Of a stretch of DNA of 64,000 nt, positions 44,539-57,619 are shown piece after piece. The notes under the pieces were generated by a model. The model was given only the letters and a program-made list of their open reading frames with translations, searched no databases and was not told where the DNA came from. The position numbers were made by a program, and so were the translations under genes. Origin of the DNA: Trichopria drosophilae (Eukaryota; Arthropoda; Insecta; Hymenoptera; Diapriidae); the NCBI GenBank assembly GCA_030407085.1, contig CM059585.1, forward strand, positions 1,497,001 to 1,561,000, given 5' to 3'. Positions within the stretch are counted from its first letter, which is position 1, and the number at the start of each line of letters is the position of its first letter.

Positions 44539-45480
44539 CTAAACGTGCAGTACCTTAGAATCCTGAATCAGCAATATTCGATTGTGCTGTTTTTTTTAAG
44601 TACTACTTGTAGTCATGCAACAAATATAATATTTTGGAATATTATTGCATTAAATTTGAGATATATTAGATATAAAAGATTAATTTTATTAATTCTCAAT
44701 GTTTTAGCCCTTTCAGGAATGCATTTTTCTTTAGGTGAAATTGAGTTGGATGATTTAGGGGTCGCTGATGTCGAATCTGCCCACAGATTTTAAAAATTGA
44801 CAATGGTAGACCCAAAATCCAGACCAAAATACGAATATAGAAATGTTATGCATTTTCCACCGAGATATTGGGTCCGACATTTTGACGCTTGAAAAGGTTA
44901 ATTTCCTTCTACTTCAAAAATGAAAAAATAAACATTACAATTACTTGTAATGACTTGATTGGAAGAACCATACATCCCAAACATAAGGCGAAAACCCGGA
45001 CAAGTCGGTTTTGGGACGAAGAACCCGCCATTTCATAATAATTGCGTGACAAAGAACCGGAAATTTCAAAAGTTGATACGAAATAATAGTCTCTACAGAA
45101 AATCTTCAACTGTCCGGTTCTTCATCTCTTGTTTGAGATGTCCGATTGTTCGTACCAGCCAACGAATTAACTACTGGAATGTAATATAATAGTATTTTAC
45201 TAATTCTTTTAGCGATTTACTTATATAATTAGTAATTTCCTACTAAGTGCTAGTATACAAATTTTTCTCTTTTACACATAACAAATCCATTAGTCTGCAA
45301 GTAATAAAATTCTAAAATTTCCGATTGCAGATTACATGATTTCCTAAAAAAATGGAGTTCAGATTGAAAAATTTAAACTATAAGTAACATTCGTTATTTT
45401 AATTTCGTAATTTCGAGTTTATGTTCTTTATTGCTGTTTCTTCCAGCATGTTGACATTTATGTCACTGAGTTTTTCGATA

Positions 45481-45537
45481 GATGACAAAAGAAACAAAAT
45501 TAATCATTGATGACAAAAGAAAACAAATTTATCATTT
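45481..45537 (+). repeat. 28-29-bp tandem duplication
   Basis: GATGACAAAAGAAACAAAAT plus TAATCATT is followed at once by a near-identical copy (GATGACAAAAGAAAACAAAT plus TTATCATT). Confidence 0.8.
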
Positions 45538-45934
45538 TGAAAGGGTACATTAAAATAACAGAAAGGTTTAGAAGCGTAGTTTGAAGTTACATCAATTGTT
45601 GTGAATCATAGACCTAACTAATGTAGTTAGCAAGCAGAGAAGCAAGGAAAATATTAACGAACTTAAATAATAGTTTTAAATTATTGAAATGGGTCATTCG
45701 AGCACTTTAATTGTTACACATGAATAATAAATCGTAATTTGTTACAGTAATGAAAAAGAATACAGGAATAATAAATAAAGATAGATACTAGAACTCAGAA
45801 TTTAAAAATAATTATTTATTAATGAAACTAAACGATAATTAGATAAAAATAAATGATATTTCAACGTTCATATCTTTCTACATAAATAACACTGTATTAT
45901 GTAAATGAGTTTCGTTATAATTTGAAAGCATTTG

Positions 45935-45975
45935 GTCCGCATCGAAAGATCTTGGGTTCGAGCCCCGGCGCAATC
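45935..45975 (+). pseudogene. tRNA-derived relic (T-arm and B box)
   Basis: GGGTTCGAGCCC (45954-45965) matches the Pol III B box / T-loop consensus. TTGGG pairs with CCCGG (two G-U pairs) to form a T stem. No matching 5' half, A box or acceptor stem is found upstream, so it is not a working tRNA gene. It may be the remnant of a tRNA-derived SINE or a truncated tRNA pseudogene. Confidence 0.4.
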
Positions 45976-46065
45976 GAATCCCTTCAGTGTAGTCCTCATT
46001 TAAAAAAATTTTTTTTTCATATTTTTTCTTCAAAAATTGAAAAATATTCAAAATCGTAAAACATA

Positions 46066-46278
46066 CAGTAGAGTCCCGGTATATTCGCCCGCTCGGTTCC
46101 TCGCTTTGCCTTCCCGTCTCGTTATATTTGTCAAAAGAAGGGGGGCTCCACTTCTCCCACTCTCCTCAGTCGCATTACGTTCCTGACGTCACACATACAA
46201 AAAATCTAATGAGATGGAACTGGGCAAATTTGCCGGGACGTAAATATAGCGAGACGCAAATATACCGAGACTCTACTG
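46066..46278. mobile_element. pogo/Tigger-like MITE, second family
   Basis: Termini CAGTAGAGTCCCGGTATATT and the reverse complement of CAGTAGAGTCTCGGTATATT, flanked by TA on both sides (46064-46065, 46279-46280). Length 213 bp. The short ATG frame inside is not a gene. Confidence 0.75.
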
Positions 46279-46299
46279 TACCTACATCAAATGAAATTT

Positions 46300-47981
46300 T
46301 TACCATAAAAAATATGAAATTATTTTCATAGTTATAAATTTCATTTATTAACAGAATTTAATATTTTATTTAATTGAAATAAACGTTGCACAACAATTAA
46401 ATCTACTCATATTTTTAAATTGTTCTTTTATTATTCAAAAATGTAATACATGTGGTATGAATGCGTAACTGAAAGCCTCTTTATGTAGCAACAGGAAATC
46501 CATTTCTATCCCAGAAGAGAATAGAACTCTGAATAGTACGAAAATTGTTTGTGTAGATTTTAAACCACGTAATCTACTTTGTTGCGTATATTCTTACGTC
46601 ATAAATTGAAGATCATTAATGACAAGTACCTAATTTGTGGTACTCTATATCTGTAGTAATGGTTTTGTTTTTACCACTTTATAGTAATTTAATAACGAGG
46701 TCATCTACTACACACAATGACTAAAAAATTAAATTTTAAATAAATTTCTATTATAAATTTTGAAATTACAAAATTGAATATACTTCAATAAAACTCGATA
46801 TAGGTCATAAAATTATTAAATTTCACTTTAGATCTCATAAAGAAAGTCGAGCCTTTGTAGCTATAATTAATATCGTTTAAAATATCCTGGTATTATGTAA
46901 CTAATTTGTTTCTTTCTGGGTTTCTGCGTATAGTATGTATTCATTTCACTGCCATAATAGATGTGTCGTAATTATGCTAGGTCATAAAGGAACTACGAGT
47001 AAATATATAACACACCGTTTTTAAATATTCTTTGACCTTTTATAAACGTTTCATATTTCTTCTACGTATGATATTTAATTCTGATTAAATTAATAGTTCA
47101 AAATGTCGAATTGAGTCCTTTTTTATATTATATTTCTTTTATGGAGGTTCTAAAGTAGTCCGTCGATAAGATAGGAATATACGCCAAAAAACGTAAATTA
47201 AAAATGTCTGATTCAATTTTTCAAAATTCGGGCTCTGTAAAGGCAGTTCTAATTACTACAGACGGTTTTCTAGAAAGTACCAAAGAAATTAAACGAAAAC
47301 TGACCCAGAATTTTGGGAAATAAGTAATGTTTATTTATTTAAATTACTCCTGACATAAAAGATCAAATAATAATAAGTAACAAATAAAGGATTAGCAAAA
47401 TGTTCATAACAGTTTAATAATTTATATTTTACGTTGTAGAATTTATATACAAAGCAGCTATGCAGGCAAACTTTCAAGTTCGATATATGTCCTTGATTCC
47501 GGCAGCTCGGCAATTTATAATAAAATCAAATTAAAAGTGATTGAATAAAGATGGGTTCGATAACGGTTAATAAATGTTCAATACGGACGAGACGTTTTAT
47601 AAAACGAGACAATGTATTCAACCTTAAATCGATAATTTAATCATACACCAATTTCATGTAATTTTATAAAAGATAATTATGTAAATTAAATAAAAAAAAT
47701 ATGTTATATTCCGTGGCGTAATTTATAGTTATTTATAAACCATTTTGTTTTGTATGACACAAAAGTATTGAAATATGTGCTAAAACTAATTAAAATAAAC
47801 TATTAGATCAAACTTTTAGACATCGTCCGACATTGCTTTGGGTTTAAAAAGTAAGCAATTTATGTGGATATTTGTTGAAAATAGTGTTTCGTGGGGGAGC
47901 ACTAGATGGCGCATCAACTCATAAATAAAGTCGCGCTTTAGGTACTGATATATAATTTAGTAATTGTTTGTGTTTAACAAG

Positions 47982-48025
<44 letters not shown>

Positions 48026-50568
48026 GAAATTTATGTACGATATAGCTTAAGAAATTTTCTAATATCGCGATACAGAACATTTTCCATACCGTTTCTGGGT
48101 AAGTTATTTTCAATAAAAGCATCGAAAATTTCCTGCACTCTTTTTGTAGTGCATTTTAATTATAAACATCTTTATTAGTATTATAATTTTCCAATTATTT
48201 GGAATAATCAGAAAATACTTAGGTTCACGTACCCAATTACCAAATTTTGACCGATTAACTTTTGTCACAAGTTGTCTATTTTTACAATCGATAATTTAAA
48301 TTTTTTTGACGTATTCGAAGACGTAACAAATATAATTCCCTCCTATTTCATTACTTGATTAGTATCATTATTATGATTAGTATTATCTAAATTTACTACA
48401 TAAACTTTTCAATATTTACTATAAATTCATTCCTTTGGGGAGTATCCATGAATTAAGTCTGACTATAATCGAAGTATTTCTACTAAAGTGATAGATCATT
48501 GTTTACTGCCAAAGTTATTTTTGCAACATTAATGGTGAAAAACGAGACATCTTAAAACAACCGTAAGTAAAATAGTATGCTCATTCTGTTCCCAGATGTA
48601 CCATAAAACGCTTTGTTTAACCTAATATTTTATCGTCCAAGTAGAACAAGTCCATGCATAGTCAGCCATTTTTTGGATTTCGATACATTTCGTTCTGAAA
48701 GGAGAGTTCAATATTCGAAAAAAATAATAATGTGTTTTTTGTTATTTATAAATATTATAAAAGGAATAATCTTTTGAAAAAACATTTGTAAAAATAATTT
48801 TTAAATTAGAAAGTCACAAAACTGAATGTTTGTTTTGTACAGGAGAATTAATTAAATTCATTACTGTTTTGGCTTTTATAGGTGTACATTATTTCTGGTC
48901 AGTGAAGTTCCGTATTTATGGGCACAAATTCCGACGTGTTATGAAATAAAATATAAACGCACACCTGTTGTACGTATTTCCTGTGCTTTATTGCAACCGA
49001 CATCGGATATATTTTACCAACATGATATTCTCACCTGTCCATTACATTTACGAATGTGTATATTACTGAAATTATTAATGTTAGTAATAAGCAAATATTT
49101 AATTAATTCAAAGTTATATTCTAATTTTGCATGCGGATAATTTTGAAAATATTACCTATCAACTTTCAAATTAAATTATGACAACTGAATACATTGTATT
49201 TAATCTGAAAAAAAATGATTTCAAATGGCTTAGTTTTCCTCCTTGAAACGGTTTGGTAACAATTTTACTAATTACATTTGCTTTTAATTACCAATTAAAT
49301 GGAGTCATCAAGATTTGTTCTAAACATAAAATCCTCCATTTTTGTCAAATAAGAAGAATCATAACCATTACGAACTCGAAATAACTTAATTATTGTTGAT
49401 TACCTTTTGTTGATTTTATTTGGATTTCTGAGTGATTCAAGTTCTAATTTCTTTTTTAATAGATTATCATTTTTAAAACTGTACAGGAGAAATGGTAAGT
49501 ACATATATCGTAAAAAGCCATAAAAACATGTTTATAAAAAGAACCGTATCTAGCGTAAAGGCAACTAATAATAAAAAAATATATGGCATGTTTTTAATCT
49601 ACAGTTTTCATTACTAAAATAAAATAATGAAAATAACTGTTAACTGGAAATAGCGACTTTAAACTTACACTTTGAATTTTGTTTTATAATATAAATGATG
49701 ATTTCGAAACTTTCATTCTTTTATATATTTAATTTTTTCATTTCTCTATCCTCGTTTTATGGTATAGTTTTATTCTTTCCCATGTGAATTTTTTAAAATT
49801 ATCAAATTATTTTTCTTATTTTTACTATTATTATTTGATTGTTTTATTAAGTGATGATTGTTAAGTGTATGGTGGGACTTTATAACTTACACCACGTACA
49901 AAGAGTAAATGGATGACTCGCCAAGAGAAATAAAATGGTGCTCAATTTATTTTGTTCCTAAATACGTTATGAATCTACAGGATTTGTGTGTTGAATGTGT
50001 ACAGAGTCACGACTTCATGGTATTATCTCATGCTGTGAGGTTTATTGTTTGACGAGAATAATGTAAAGAAGATTTCTTAGAAATGTAGTCTATTGTTTCT
50101 TGAGAATTATTGACAAAACTTCTCTGACTATTGTAAATGTTTAAATTTGTCATGTGGTTTTAGTAATACTTTTGTACATAGTTTTTATAGTTTTTACAAC
50201 CTAGCAGTTCTTAAATTGGGCAATATTGTGCAATGTTATCATCGTTAAGGTTTGAGCAGAATATTTTATTATACAAAGACATCATCATGAAGCAATTACG
50301 ACGTACTTATTATTTGAATAGTCGTGGTGCAATAAAATATTCGAAGCTACATGCTATATTTATTAGCATTTCGGAGTAGTTGGAATTTAATGTATATTTA
50401 TTAACTATTCTGAATAGTTTATATGGATTGAATACTCAATTAGCACAATAACCAGCGGTGATATTGTTGCACCAAAAATTAAGCAGTTTAGTAACTGCAG
50501 CTTTTTTGTAGCTATTCGAGTGGATTTGTGATACTTGGGTATTTTATAGTTAATATAAATAAAAATTT
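46300..50568. other. AT-rich non-coding stretch
   Basis: Apart from the GA microsatellite nothing is supported. A stop-free + strand frame of about 94 codons at 48857-49138 lacks an early ATG and any motif, and is within chance expectation for this much DNA. Confidence 0.5.
47986..48022 (+). repeat. (GA)n microsatellite
   Basis: About 18 GA dinucleotides, followed by GGGG. ATG frames across it encode only RE or LS repeats. Confidence 0.95.
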
Positions 50569-51295
50569 GCAAACTGAACATTTTGCACATTCAATATTTG
50601 TCAAACTCATTCTTTCCGAAGTCAAAATGTTCAGAATCACCTTTTGCACTCTGAAAGTGCAATCAACTCAACATTTGCACATTTAACAGTTGACAAATTC
50701 AATTTCTGCAAACCTAACCTAACATTTGCGCACTCAATAGTTGACGAATCGACATCAACGATTCAACAACGAAAAACTCACCTTTTGCAAACTCAATATT
50801 TGTGATCTCAAAATGTTCGAACTCAATATTTCACTCAATATTCGCAGGCTCGACAGTTTAGAAAATGAAGTATGCAACTCGACGTATCCACCGCGAACAT
50901 TTGCGCCCTAAATATTTGCTAAACTCAACATTTGGCGAACTTAACCTTCTCACACCCAAAATGTGAAAATTCAACATTTCCGCACTCACCAGTTCACGAA
51001 TTTAACTTTTACAAACTCGGCATTTACGACCTCAAAATATTCGAACTCAACATTTGTGGCGTCGAAATATTCAACATTTTTTGCACGTACTCAACATGGA
51101 CATTTGCACACTATATATTTTCTAAACTCAATATTTAACAAACTCGACATTTAGCTAACTCAACCTTCGCACACGCAAAATGGGACAATTACTCAACATT
51201 TGCACATTCCATACTTGACAGGTTCAACTTTTGCGAACTCAACATTTGCAATCTCAATATTTGCAGCCTCAATAGTTCAGAAATATTGAACTTTT
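50569..51295 (+). repeat. Degenerate 15-bp minisatellite, array A
   Basis: About 45 diverged units of the type CTCAACATTTGCAAA (variants CTCAATATTTGTGAT, CTCAAAATGTTCGAA, CTCAATATTCGCAGG), with some 12- or 16-bp units. Because the period is 15, long stretches translate into five-residue repeats (NLTFT, NSAFT, TSKYS, NSTFV, ASKYS in the frame from 50963). That pattern resembles the pentapeptide-repeat consensus, but frames close within about 65 codons. Confidence 0.8.
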
Positions 51296-51399
51296 GTAAA
51301 TTATATTCACATAATTCAACGTAAAATATTATGGAAACGTTATGTCAAATTCCTATTATTATTAATTGTTATTGGTACGTATTCGTATTTAATTTGTGT

Positions 51400-53445
51400 T
51401 GAGTTTATGAAATCTGGAGCATGGGAATCGTGAGTTTATCAAATTTTGAGTTTGCAAAGATTGATTTGACATACAACCATTTATCAACCCCTAGAGCAAA
51501 CTAGCCAGTTAGTGGTTACTAATAAAGTTTTAAAGATTAATCAATTGGTTTTTAGTTATTATCGAGTTTTACAAATATCTGCGGATAATATAGTAGCAGT
51601 AAATCTTAATAGGGTACGAATATTATCTTCTACAATTGATCAATAACTATTGGTTACTAAGTATTTCTATCGTTAAGTTAAAAAATTGTATGACTTATAA
51701 AAACGATTAGTAGCTTTTAATCTATATTTTTCGTTAGAAAGAATGGCATAATTTTCATTAACAGCAAAATTATATGTCATATTAAAAAGTTCTATGTAAT
51801 TATTTATATTTAATGATCAAACTAATAATAATAAGTAATTTACTAATATATTCGGTGTGGTTGGAATACTACTATTGAGATTGAATAGTGAGTGAATAGT
51901 TTGTTGATAATTATCAGTTTATTTGTGTGTACCACCACTCTTGATCCTGTCTGTTAACGAAAAATAACGAAAAGCAAATTTTACTAGTAGAAAAGTATTC
52001 AGTTTTTCTGTTGCTTATTTTGATGATAGATTCTACTTTGATCTTGATATTTCATGCCGATATGAAATGTACTTTTCGAATTCGGAATTTTGAACACAAA
52101 AATGAAACAAAATTACGAAAAATGCATCTTTTTTTTTTGGTAATTTTGACTTTTTTGTTTACTTAACACATGACGTGAAAGAAAACAACTTTCCGAAAAA
52201 TGTAGAGCGAAAATTTGAATAAAAAACTGATTAAAAAAATGTGTTATAATAATAATAACTGAAAAATGTTACTAATGAAAGTGGCGATTCGAAAATATTA
52301 AACACTAATTACTATAAAAAAATGATTAGTTATTGCCTATTATTTGAAAATCTGGTATTTATTTAGTCATTAATAGTTCAAACTGTTAACATATTCCTTT
52401 CAAAATGTATTTGGTACTTGAGTGCAACGAGTTAAAATCAAGAGCACAAAGGGTTGCCAGTCTAGTCCTCGAGATATGTGCAAGCAACAAGTGTCACATG
52501 GCTTCAAATGAATTCCACTTGGTTTTCATTCTAACATGGTAAGTTGAGTACATTCTTACCTAAAACGACGATAAATTGAAAGTTTCTTATAATACCTTAA
52601 TTTTAAAATTTAAAAGTTCTTTTTACAAAAATAATCTTATCTGAAATTTTGATGTTCACTACGACCCACATCAATTAAGGCAATTTGTCGTAATTAAGAC
52701 GACATAATCGAGTGCTTTTAGTTTGCGCGTAAGGAATATGAGATTCGTGACGGTCTCATTACCGTGATTTCTGTCAGCATTAAATACGAGATTCCTCTCG
52801 ACTATATTAAGACCGTACATGAACATTTAATATTTTAATTCAGATCAAATTTCAAAGGAAATTTTGAGTAGCTTCTGTCATCTTGACATTAGCTGATTCC
52901 CTTTAAGCTACTGGAAATATGGATCGGATAAGATGCGTGTAAACTTTTTTCTCGAACTTACATCATAACGTTCAAAGAGAAAACTTTTTTAAGCCCCTAA
53001 TCGCTTCTTTGACGAAGTTACTAAAGCCTCTTTTCACAAATCGCGTTATACTTTTGACATCGTTTTCGGAAGAATTATATTTCAAGGGTTTTCTTTAAAT
53101 CAACCAGGAAAAGTTTGTCATGAGTAACTTTGTAAGCAAAATTGAAAATATTGAACGTAATTTATTTTCTTGTTGACCTATATTAAAAAATAATTCAAAT
53201 ATACTAATTTACGGGGATTTTTAATTATACTTCCATCGCGTAGCTTTATTTCTGGTAATTTAGAAAGTTTGAGTTTCTTACCGTTTACTTCCATTTTATT
53301 TTAAGAGGGTTTCAGTGGTTATTCGTGTTAACTCATTTTTTAGTTATACTTTACCTATATCGTAGTCCATACTACATTAGTCTTGAGGATAAATGTCAAT
53401 ATTTAAAATGGAATTAACTAATGAGAAAAAGTCATACGTAATCGA
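51400..53445. other. AT-rich stretch without supported genes
   Basis: A few inverted 15-bp units (GAGTTTGCAAAG) persist to about 51465. A less AT-rich block at 52680-52800 has no useful frame. Nothing else is seen. Confidence 0.5.
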
Positions 53446-53794
53446 CTAATGGTTTATTTTTAAGGCTAACAATTACTACCAGGTGCGACTGGTAAAGAAG
53501 AAAAAAAGTTCTATCTTTCTGGATTTAACCTCAAAAGTAACAAAAATACTTCGAGTACATAACCTCAATTCTCGCAACATTCTAAGGTAATGGGCGAATT
53601 CTGACCTTAGAGACCAGAAACAATATTAATTACTTCAGAAATGACGTGCAACTTCTGAAGTACAAAACTTTGTCGTTCTGTGTAATATATATAGCGTTTC
53701 ACTATAACGTTGTTGAGAAGCAAATAAATAAGATGATCTTTTAGACTAATACATGGGAATACTAACTGCAAAGTATCGACAGTTATAAAACTCC

Positions 53795-54010
53795 ATATTT
53801 ATATACTCAACATTTATACTCTCAACATTTCGACAAATTCAAGCATTGCAAACTCAAAATGTGCGACCTCAAAAACTGCGGACTCAACAGTTCACAAACT
53901 CAACATTTGCACACTAGAGAGTTGACGTGTTAACTTTAGAAAACTCAACATTTCTACCCTCAATGAGTTTGAACTCAACATTAGCACTCTTAACATCTGC
54001 AGACACAACC
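53795..54010 (+). repeat. 15-bp minisatellite, array B (left arm)
   Basis: Units of the CTCAACATTTGCAAA type in + orientation, less complete than array A. Part of the left arm of the large inverted repeat. Confidence 0.75.
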
Positions 54011-55221
54011 GTCTGCAATTGACTATACTATTTTTGATAAGTAAATAAATAAGATGACGTTTTAGAATAATACATGGGAATATTAACTGCAGAGTATGAC
54101 TACTAAAATAGATAGTGAACAGAACGGTCTATGGAACTATTGTGAACAGCAACTGTTAGTTGTCATATTCCTATATATATGTTTTAGACATTTACTATTA
54201 GCTATGAATGCCAATGACTTATCATTTAATACAATGTATGACCAAAGTGGAATTATTGACTGTGGTAGATTTTATGTACTGAATTCAATTTTGCAAGTAG
54301 TTACAGTTGAACACATTAGCAATAGTAACTGCTTACCCAAGTTCCTTAGTTATTATTCTTCTCTGTACTTATAATTCGCAAAAAAATAGTCTGCCACAAA
54401 ATTAACCAAACCTTTTTGATAATGGCATGTTACACTAAATTAATAAAGATTGAAATCGTTACTGAAAGCAAACAATTACTTTAATACACGTCCCTTTAAA
54501 ATTTCATGATTTTTTGTGAAATTATTTCTTTGTCTTTATTTATTTCTTTTAATAATGTGTAAATAAATTAAAATTACTTGAAACATAATTTTTAATAAAC
54601 TTAAAAAGTCGAATTTTCAATTTCATCTGTTGTAGAATAAAGCTTTTACAAAATCTGTACATTTAAGGATCAAATATGCAAACTTACATAAAATATGCAA
54701 ACTAAATAGACAATATACATATATATTTTTAAGTTCAGATCTAGTTTATTCCTATTTTTCAATTGTTTTATAAATGTACAGTAAATTTGAGTGAAAACGG
54801 TTAAAAAACGAACGAGAATTTGCATGAATAAATTTCAGTAGTATTCTCACGCAGTTGTTGCCTACGAAATTTATTCTTACGAATTATCTCTCGTTTCTGA
54901 ACGGATTTTGCTGAAATTTGTTCTACAATCAAAAAACATATATAAAATAGCTTTAAAACATTAATTCTATATGAATTGTTCCTGAAACAGACGTGGTTTT
55001 AATGAAAGCACGGCGTCGCAAAAAGCGAATTTGATTAAAACTACTAGTTAATGTTTATCAGACTCTTAATAGGTCAGATATTACTTGTTGTTTACAATCG
55101 CAACATAAAGTTACTGATATGTTAGAATTGTAAATAAGTGATGAAAAATGATTTATGTTATAATAATCGGCTTTATATCTTATACTAAGAATACAATATA
55201 TACATCAAAGAACTTACTAAC

Positions 55222-55258
55222 CAAATATGTATAAGCAAAAGGCGAGACACAGCACCAT
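55222..55258 (-). CDS. Candidate IA-2 signal-peptide exon
   Basis: An ATG at 55258 starts MVLCLAFCLYIF and then one base, G, before a GTTAGT donor (the same donor sequence used at the exon ending 28580). The phase fits the exon at 37276, and the split codon would be Gly, giving the family's GCLF. The segment is a plausible though short hydrophobic signal with little n-region. An in-frame stop lies four codons upstream. It would imply an 18-kb intron. It lies in the loop of the large inverted repeat at 53450-57575. Confidence 0.38.
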
Positions 55259-56078
55259 TAAGTTGTCTTATAGTCTGACCGTGTGATTTCTTGTTTAATA
55301 TCAATAAATCTCAGAAAACGTATACTTCATCAATATATAATCGAGAGAGAAATAGAGCATAAAAAACGTTAAATCGTAATCAATTAATTTATTTAAAATA
55401 AAATTATTGAATAAATTTTAAATTCCCGTGCACTTGATCTTGCAATATTTTTGATAAATGTAACTTGTAAGTATCGTCAACATAAATGTCTAAAAACTTT
55501 TGATCAAGGACAAGATCAAGACCAAGTCTGCAAGACCGAGAGTTTTAAATTCGAATGTATTAAATTCCGAAAACTTAACTGGTAGTCGACATATTTATTA
55601 TAATTTTTTGGCCATGATTTGTATGAGTTGCGATTAAATCAAAACTATTCTATTGACGTAATTCCAAAACTTAAAACGCCGGATTAAGTTCGAACACGAA
55701 TTTCTTTAGGTTTTGCGCATAGGATTTTACCAGTACATTATTTCTAATTACTTTTAAACATTTATCTTTTTCTAGATTATAAAATAAAATAATTTTGTTA
55801 TTGTACACTGATAAAACTCGTTTTGTTCTTTCAAATCGTGTATTTATTAGATGAATTCTACTGTAATATATCTTCGTTATAATAGATTGGATTTCTCTGC
55901 TTTATTTTAAATCAAACGAAATGAAAACGAAACCAATTTTTTACATAAGGATAAAAAGCTCACTAAATAATAACGATTAACATTGATAATATATTAAAAA
56001 AAAATAGGAGATCACTTAAATGAATGTCGAGAAAAACTGAAACAAAAATATATACAGGTCAGAAAAAAAGAAAAAAAT

Positions 56079-56171
56079 ACCAATTAGAAAACAGTTGAAA
56101 AATTTGATTGTTACAGAAATAACAATTGAAAGATTTCGGTCGAATTAATTGTTATCGGAAATTCCATGAAT
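56079..56171 (+). repeat. ~90-bp direct repeat, copy 1
   Basis: ACCAATTAGAAAACAGTTGA to GGTCGAATTAATTGTTATCG, repeated in the same orientation at about 57620-57712 with about 85-90% identity by eye. The two copies flank the right arm of the inverted repeat. Confidence 0.7.
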
Positions 56172-57054
56172 AATTTTTAGAAATAGAGCACAAAAAAGAC
56201 TAAATAGAGTAAATATATATATATATTATATTTTTTAGATCATTTATTTACACTTCTAACATAGCAGTAACTTTATTTTGCGATTGTAAAGGATAATTAA
56301 TATGCAACCTATTAAGAGTCTGCTAAACATTAACTAGTAGTTTTAATCAAATTCGCTTTCAGCGACGCCGTGCTTTCATTAAAACAACGTCTGTTGCAGG
56401 AAGAATTCATACTGAATTAATATTTTAAAGCTATTTCATATATGTTTTTTGAATGCAGAACAAATTTCAACAAAATCCGTTCAGAAAAGAACGATAATTC
56501 GTAAGAATAAATTTCGAAGGCAACAACTGCGTGACTACTACTAAAATTTATTCTTGCATATTCTCGTTCGTTTTTTAACCGCTTTCACTGTAATTTACTG
56601 CACATTCATAAAATAATCGAAAAATAGGTTTAAACTAGATCTGGACATGAAAATATTTATCTTTATTAATTTAGTGTAACATGCCATTATCAAAAAGGTT
56701 TGGTTAATTTTGTGGCAGACTATTTTTTCGCGAATTATAAGTACAGAGAAGATTAATAACTAAGGAACTTGCGTAAGCAGTTACTATTGCTAATGTGTTT
56801 AACTGTAACTACTTGCAAAACTGTTTAGTGTTCGAATTTAGTACATAAAATTTACCACAATCATTAACTCCAGCTACTTTGGACATACATTGTATTAAAT
56901 GATAAATCATTGGCATTTATAGCTAACAGTAACAGTCTAAAGCATATATTAACAAATATGGCAACTAACAGTTGCAGTTGACAATAGTCCCATAGACCGT
57001 TCTGTTCATTATCTATTTTAGTAATCCATACTCTGCAGTTACTATCCCTTGTAC

Positions 57055-57235
57055 TCATGAGTCTGCAAATGTTAAGAGTGCTTATGTTGAGTTCGAACAT
57101 TTTGAGGGTAGAAATGTTGAGTTTCCTAAAGTTGAACTTGTCAACTGTCCAGTGTACAAATGTTGAGTTTGGTAAACATTTATCGCGCAAATGTCCATGG
57201 TGCAAACGCTGAGTTTGCTAAATATTGAGTTGTAT
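57055..57235 (-). repeat. 15-bp minisatellite, array C (right arm)
   Basis: The inverted counterpart of array B. On the minus strand it translates in five-residue steps (KLNIS, TLKMF, ELNIS, TLNIC) within the frame at 56864-57205. Confidence 0.75.
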
Positions 57236-57619
57236 AACTATCGATACATTGCAGTTAGTATTCCCGTGTATTAGTCTAAAAGCTCACTTTATTTACTTCT
57301 CAACAACGTCATTATAGTCAAAGGCTAATTATATTACGCAGGTCTACGAATTTTTGTTGTTGAGAAGCTGTACGGCATTTCTGCAGTAATTAATATTCTT
57401 CCTAGGTCAGAATACGCCTATTAAGATAGAATTTTGCGACGATGGAGGTTATGCTTCGTAGTAATTTTTGCTATTTTTGAGGTTAAGGGCGGGAAGATAG
57501 AACTGTTTTTGTCTTCTTTACTAGTCGCACTTTTTAGTAATCGTTATCGTTAAAAATAAACAAACCAATATCGATAAAACCTGAAATGAAAATATCTACG
57601 TGTATTAAAAACTTTTCAA

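Larger units (their letters stand above)
53450..57575. repeat. ~4.1-kb inverted repeat with ~1.3-1.7-kb arms
   Basis: The left arm (about 53450-55150) and right arm (about 56230-57575) are diverged reverse complements. Matching landmarks are GGTTTATTTTTAAGG (left end) with its mirror near 57560, the 15-bp arrays, the segment AGAACGGTCTATGG (54120) with CCATAGACCGTTCT (56990), and TTAAAACTACTAGTTAATGT (55036) with its mirror near 56325. The loop (about 55150-56230) is not inverted. Each arm also contains the smaller fold-back seen at 42560-42930. There is no transposase. Confidence 0.75.

Noticed and set aside
47919..48178. ATG frames across the GA microsatellite on both strands
   Set aside because: Their length comes from the dinucleotide repeat, which has no stops in those frames.
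48857..49138. 94-codon stop-free + strand frame without early ATG
   Set aside because: In 64 kb of AT-rich DNA on six frames several such frames are expected by chance.
53280..53300. ATG GAA GTA AAC G before a GTAAGA donor (minus strand) as an IA-2 first exon
   Set aside because: The phase fits, but the peptide MEVN has no signal-peptide character, unlike the candidate at 55222-55258.
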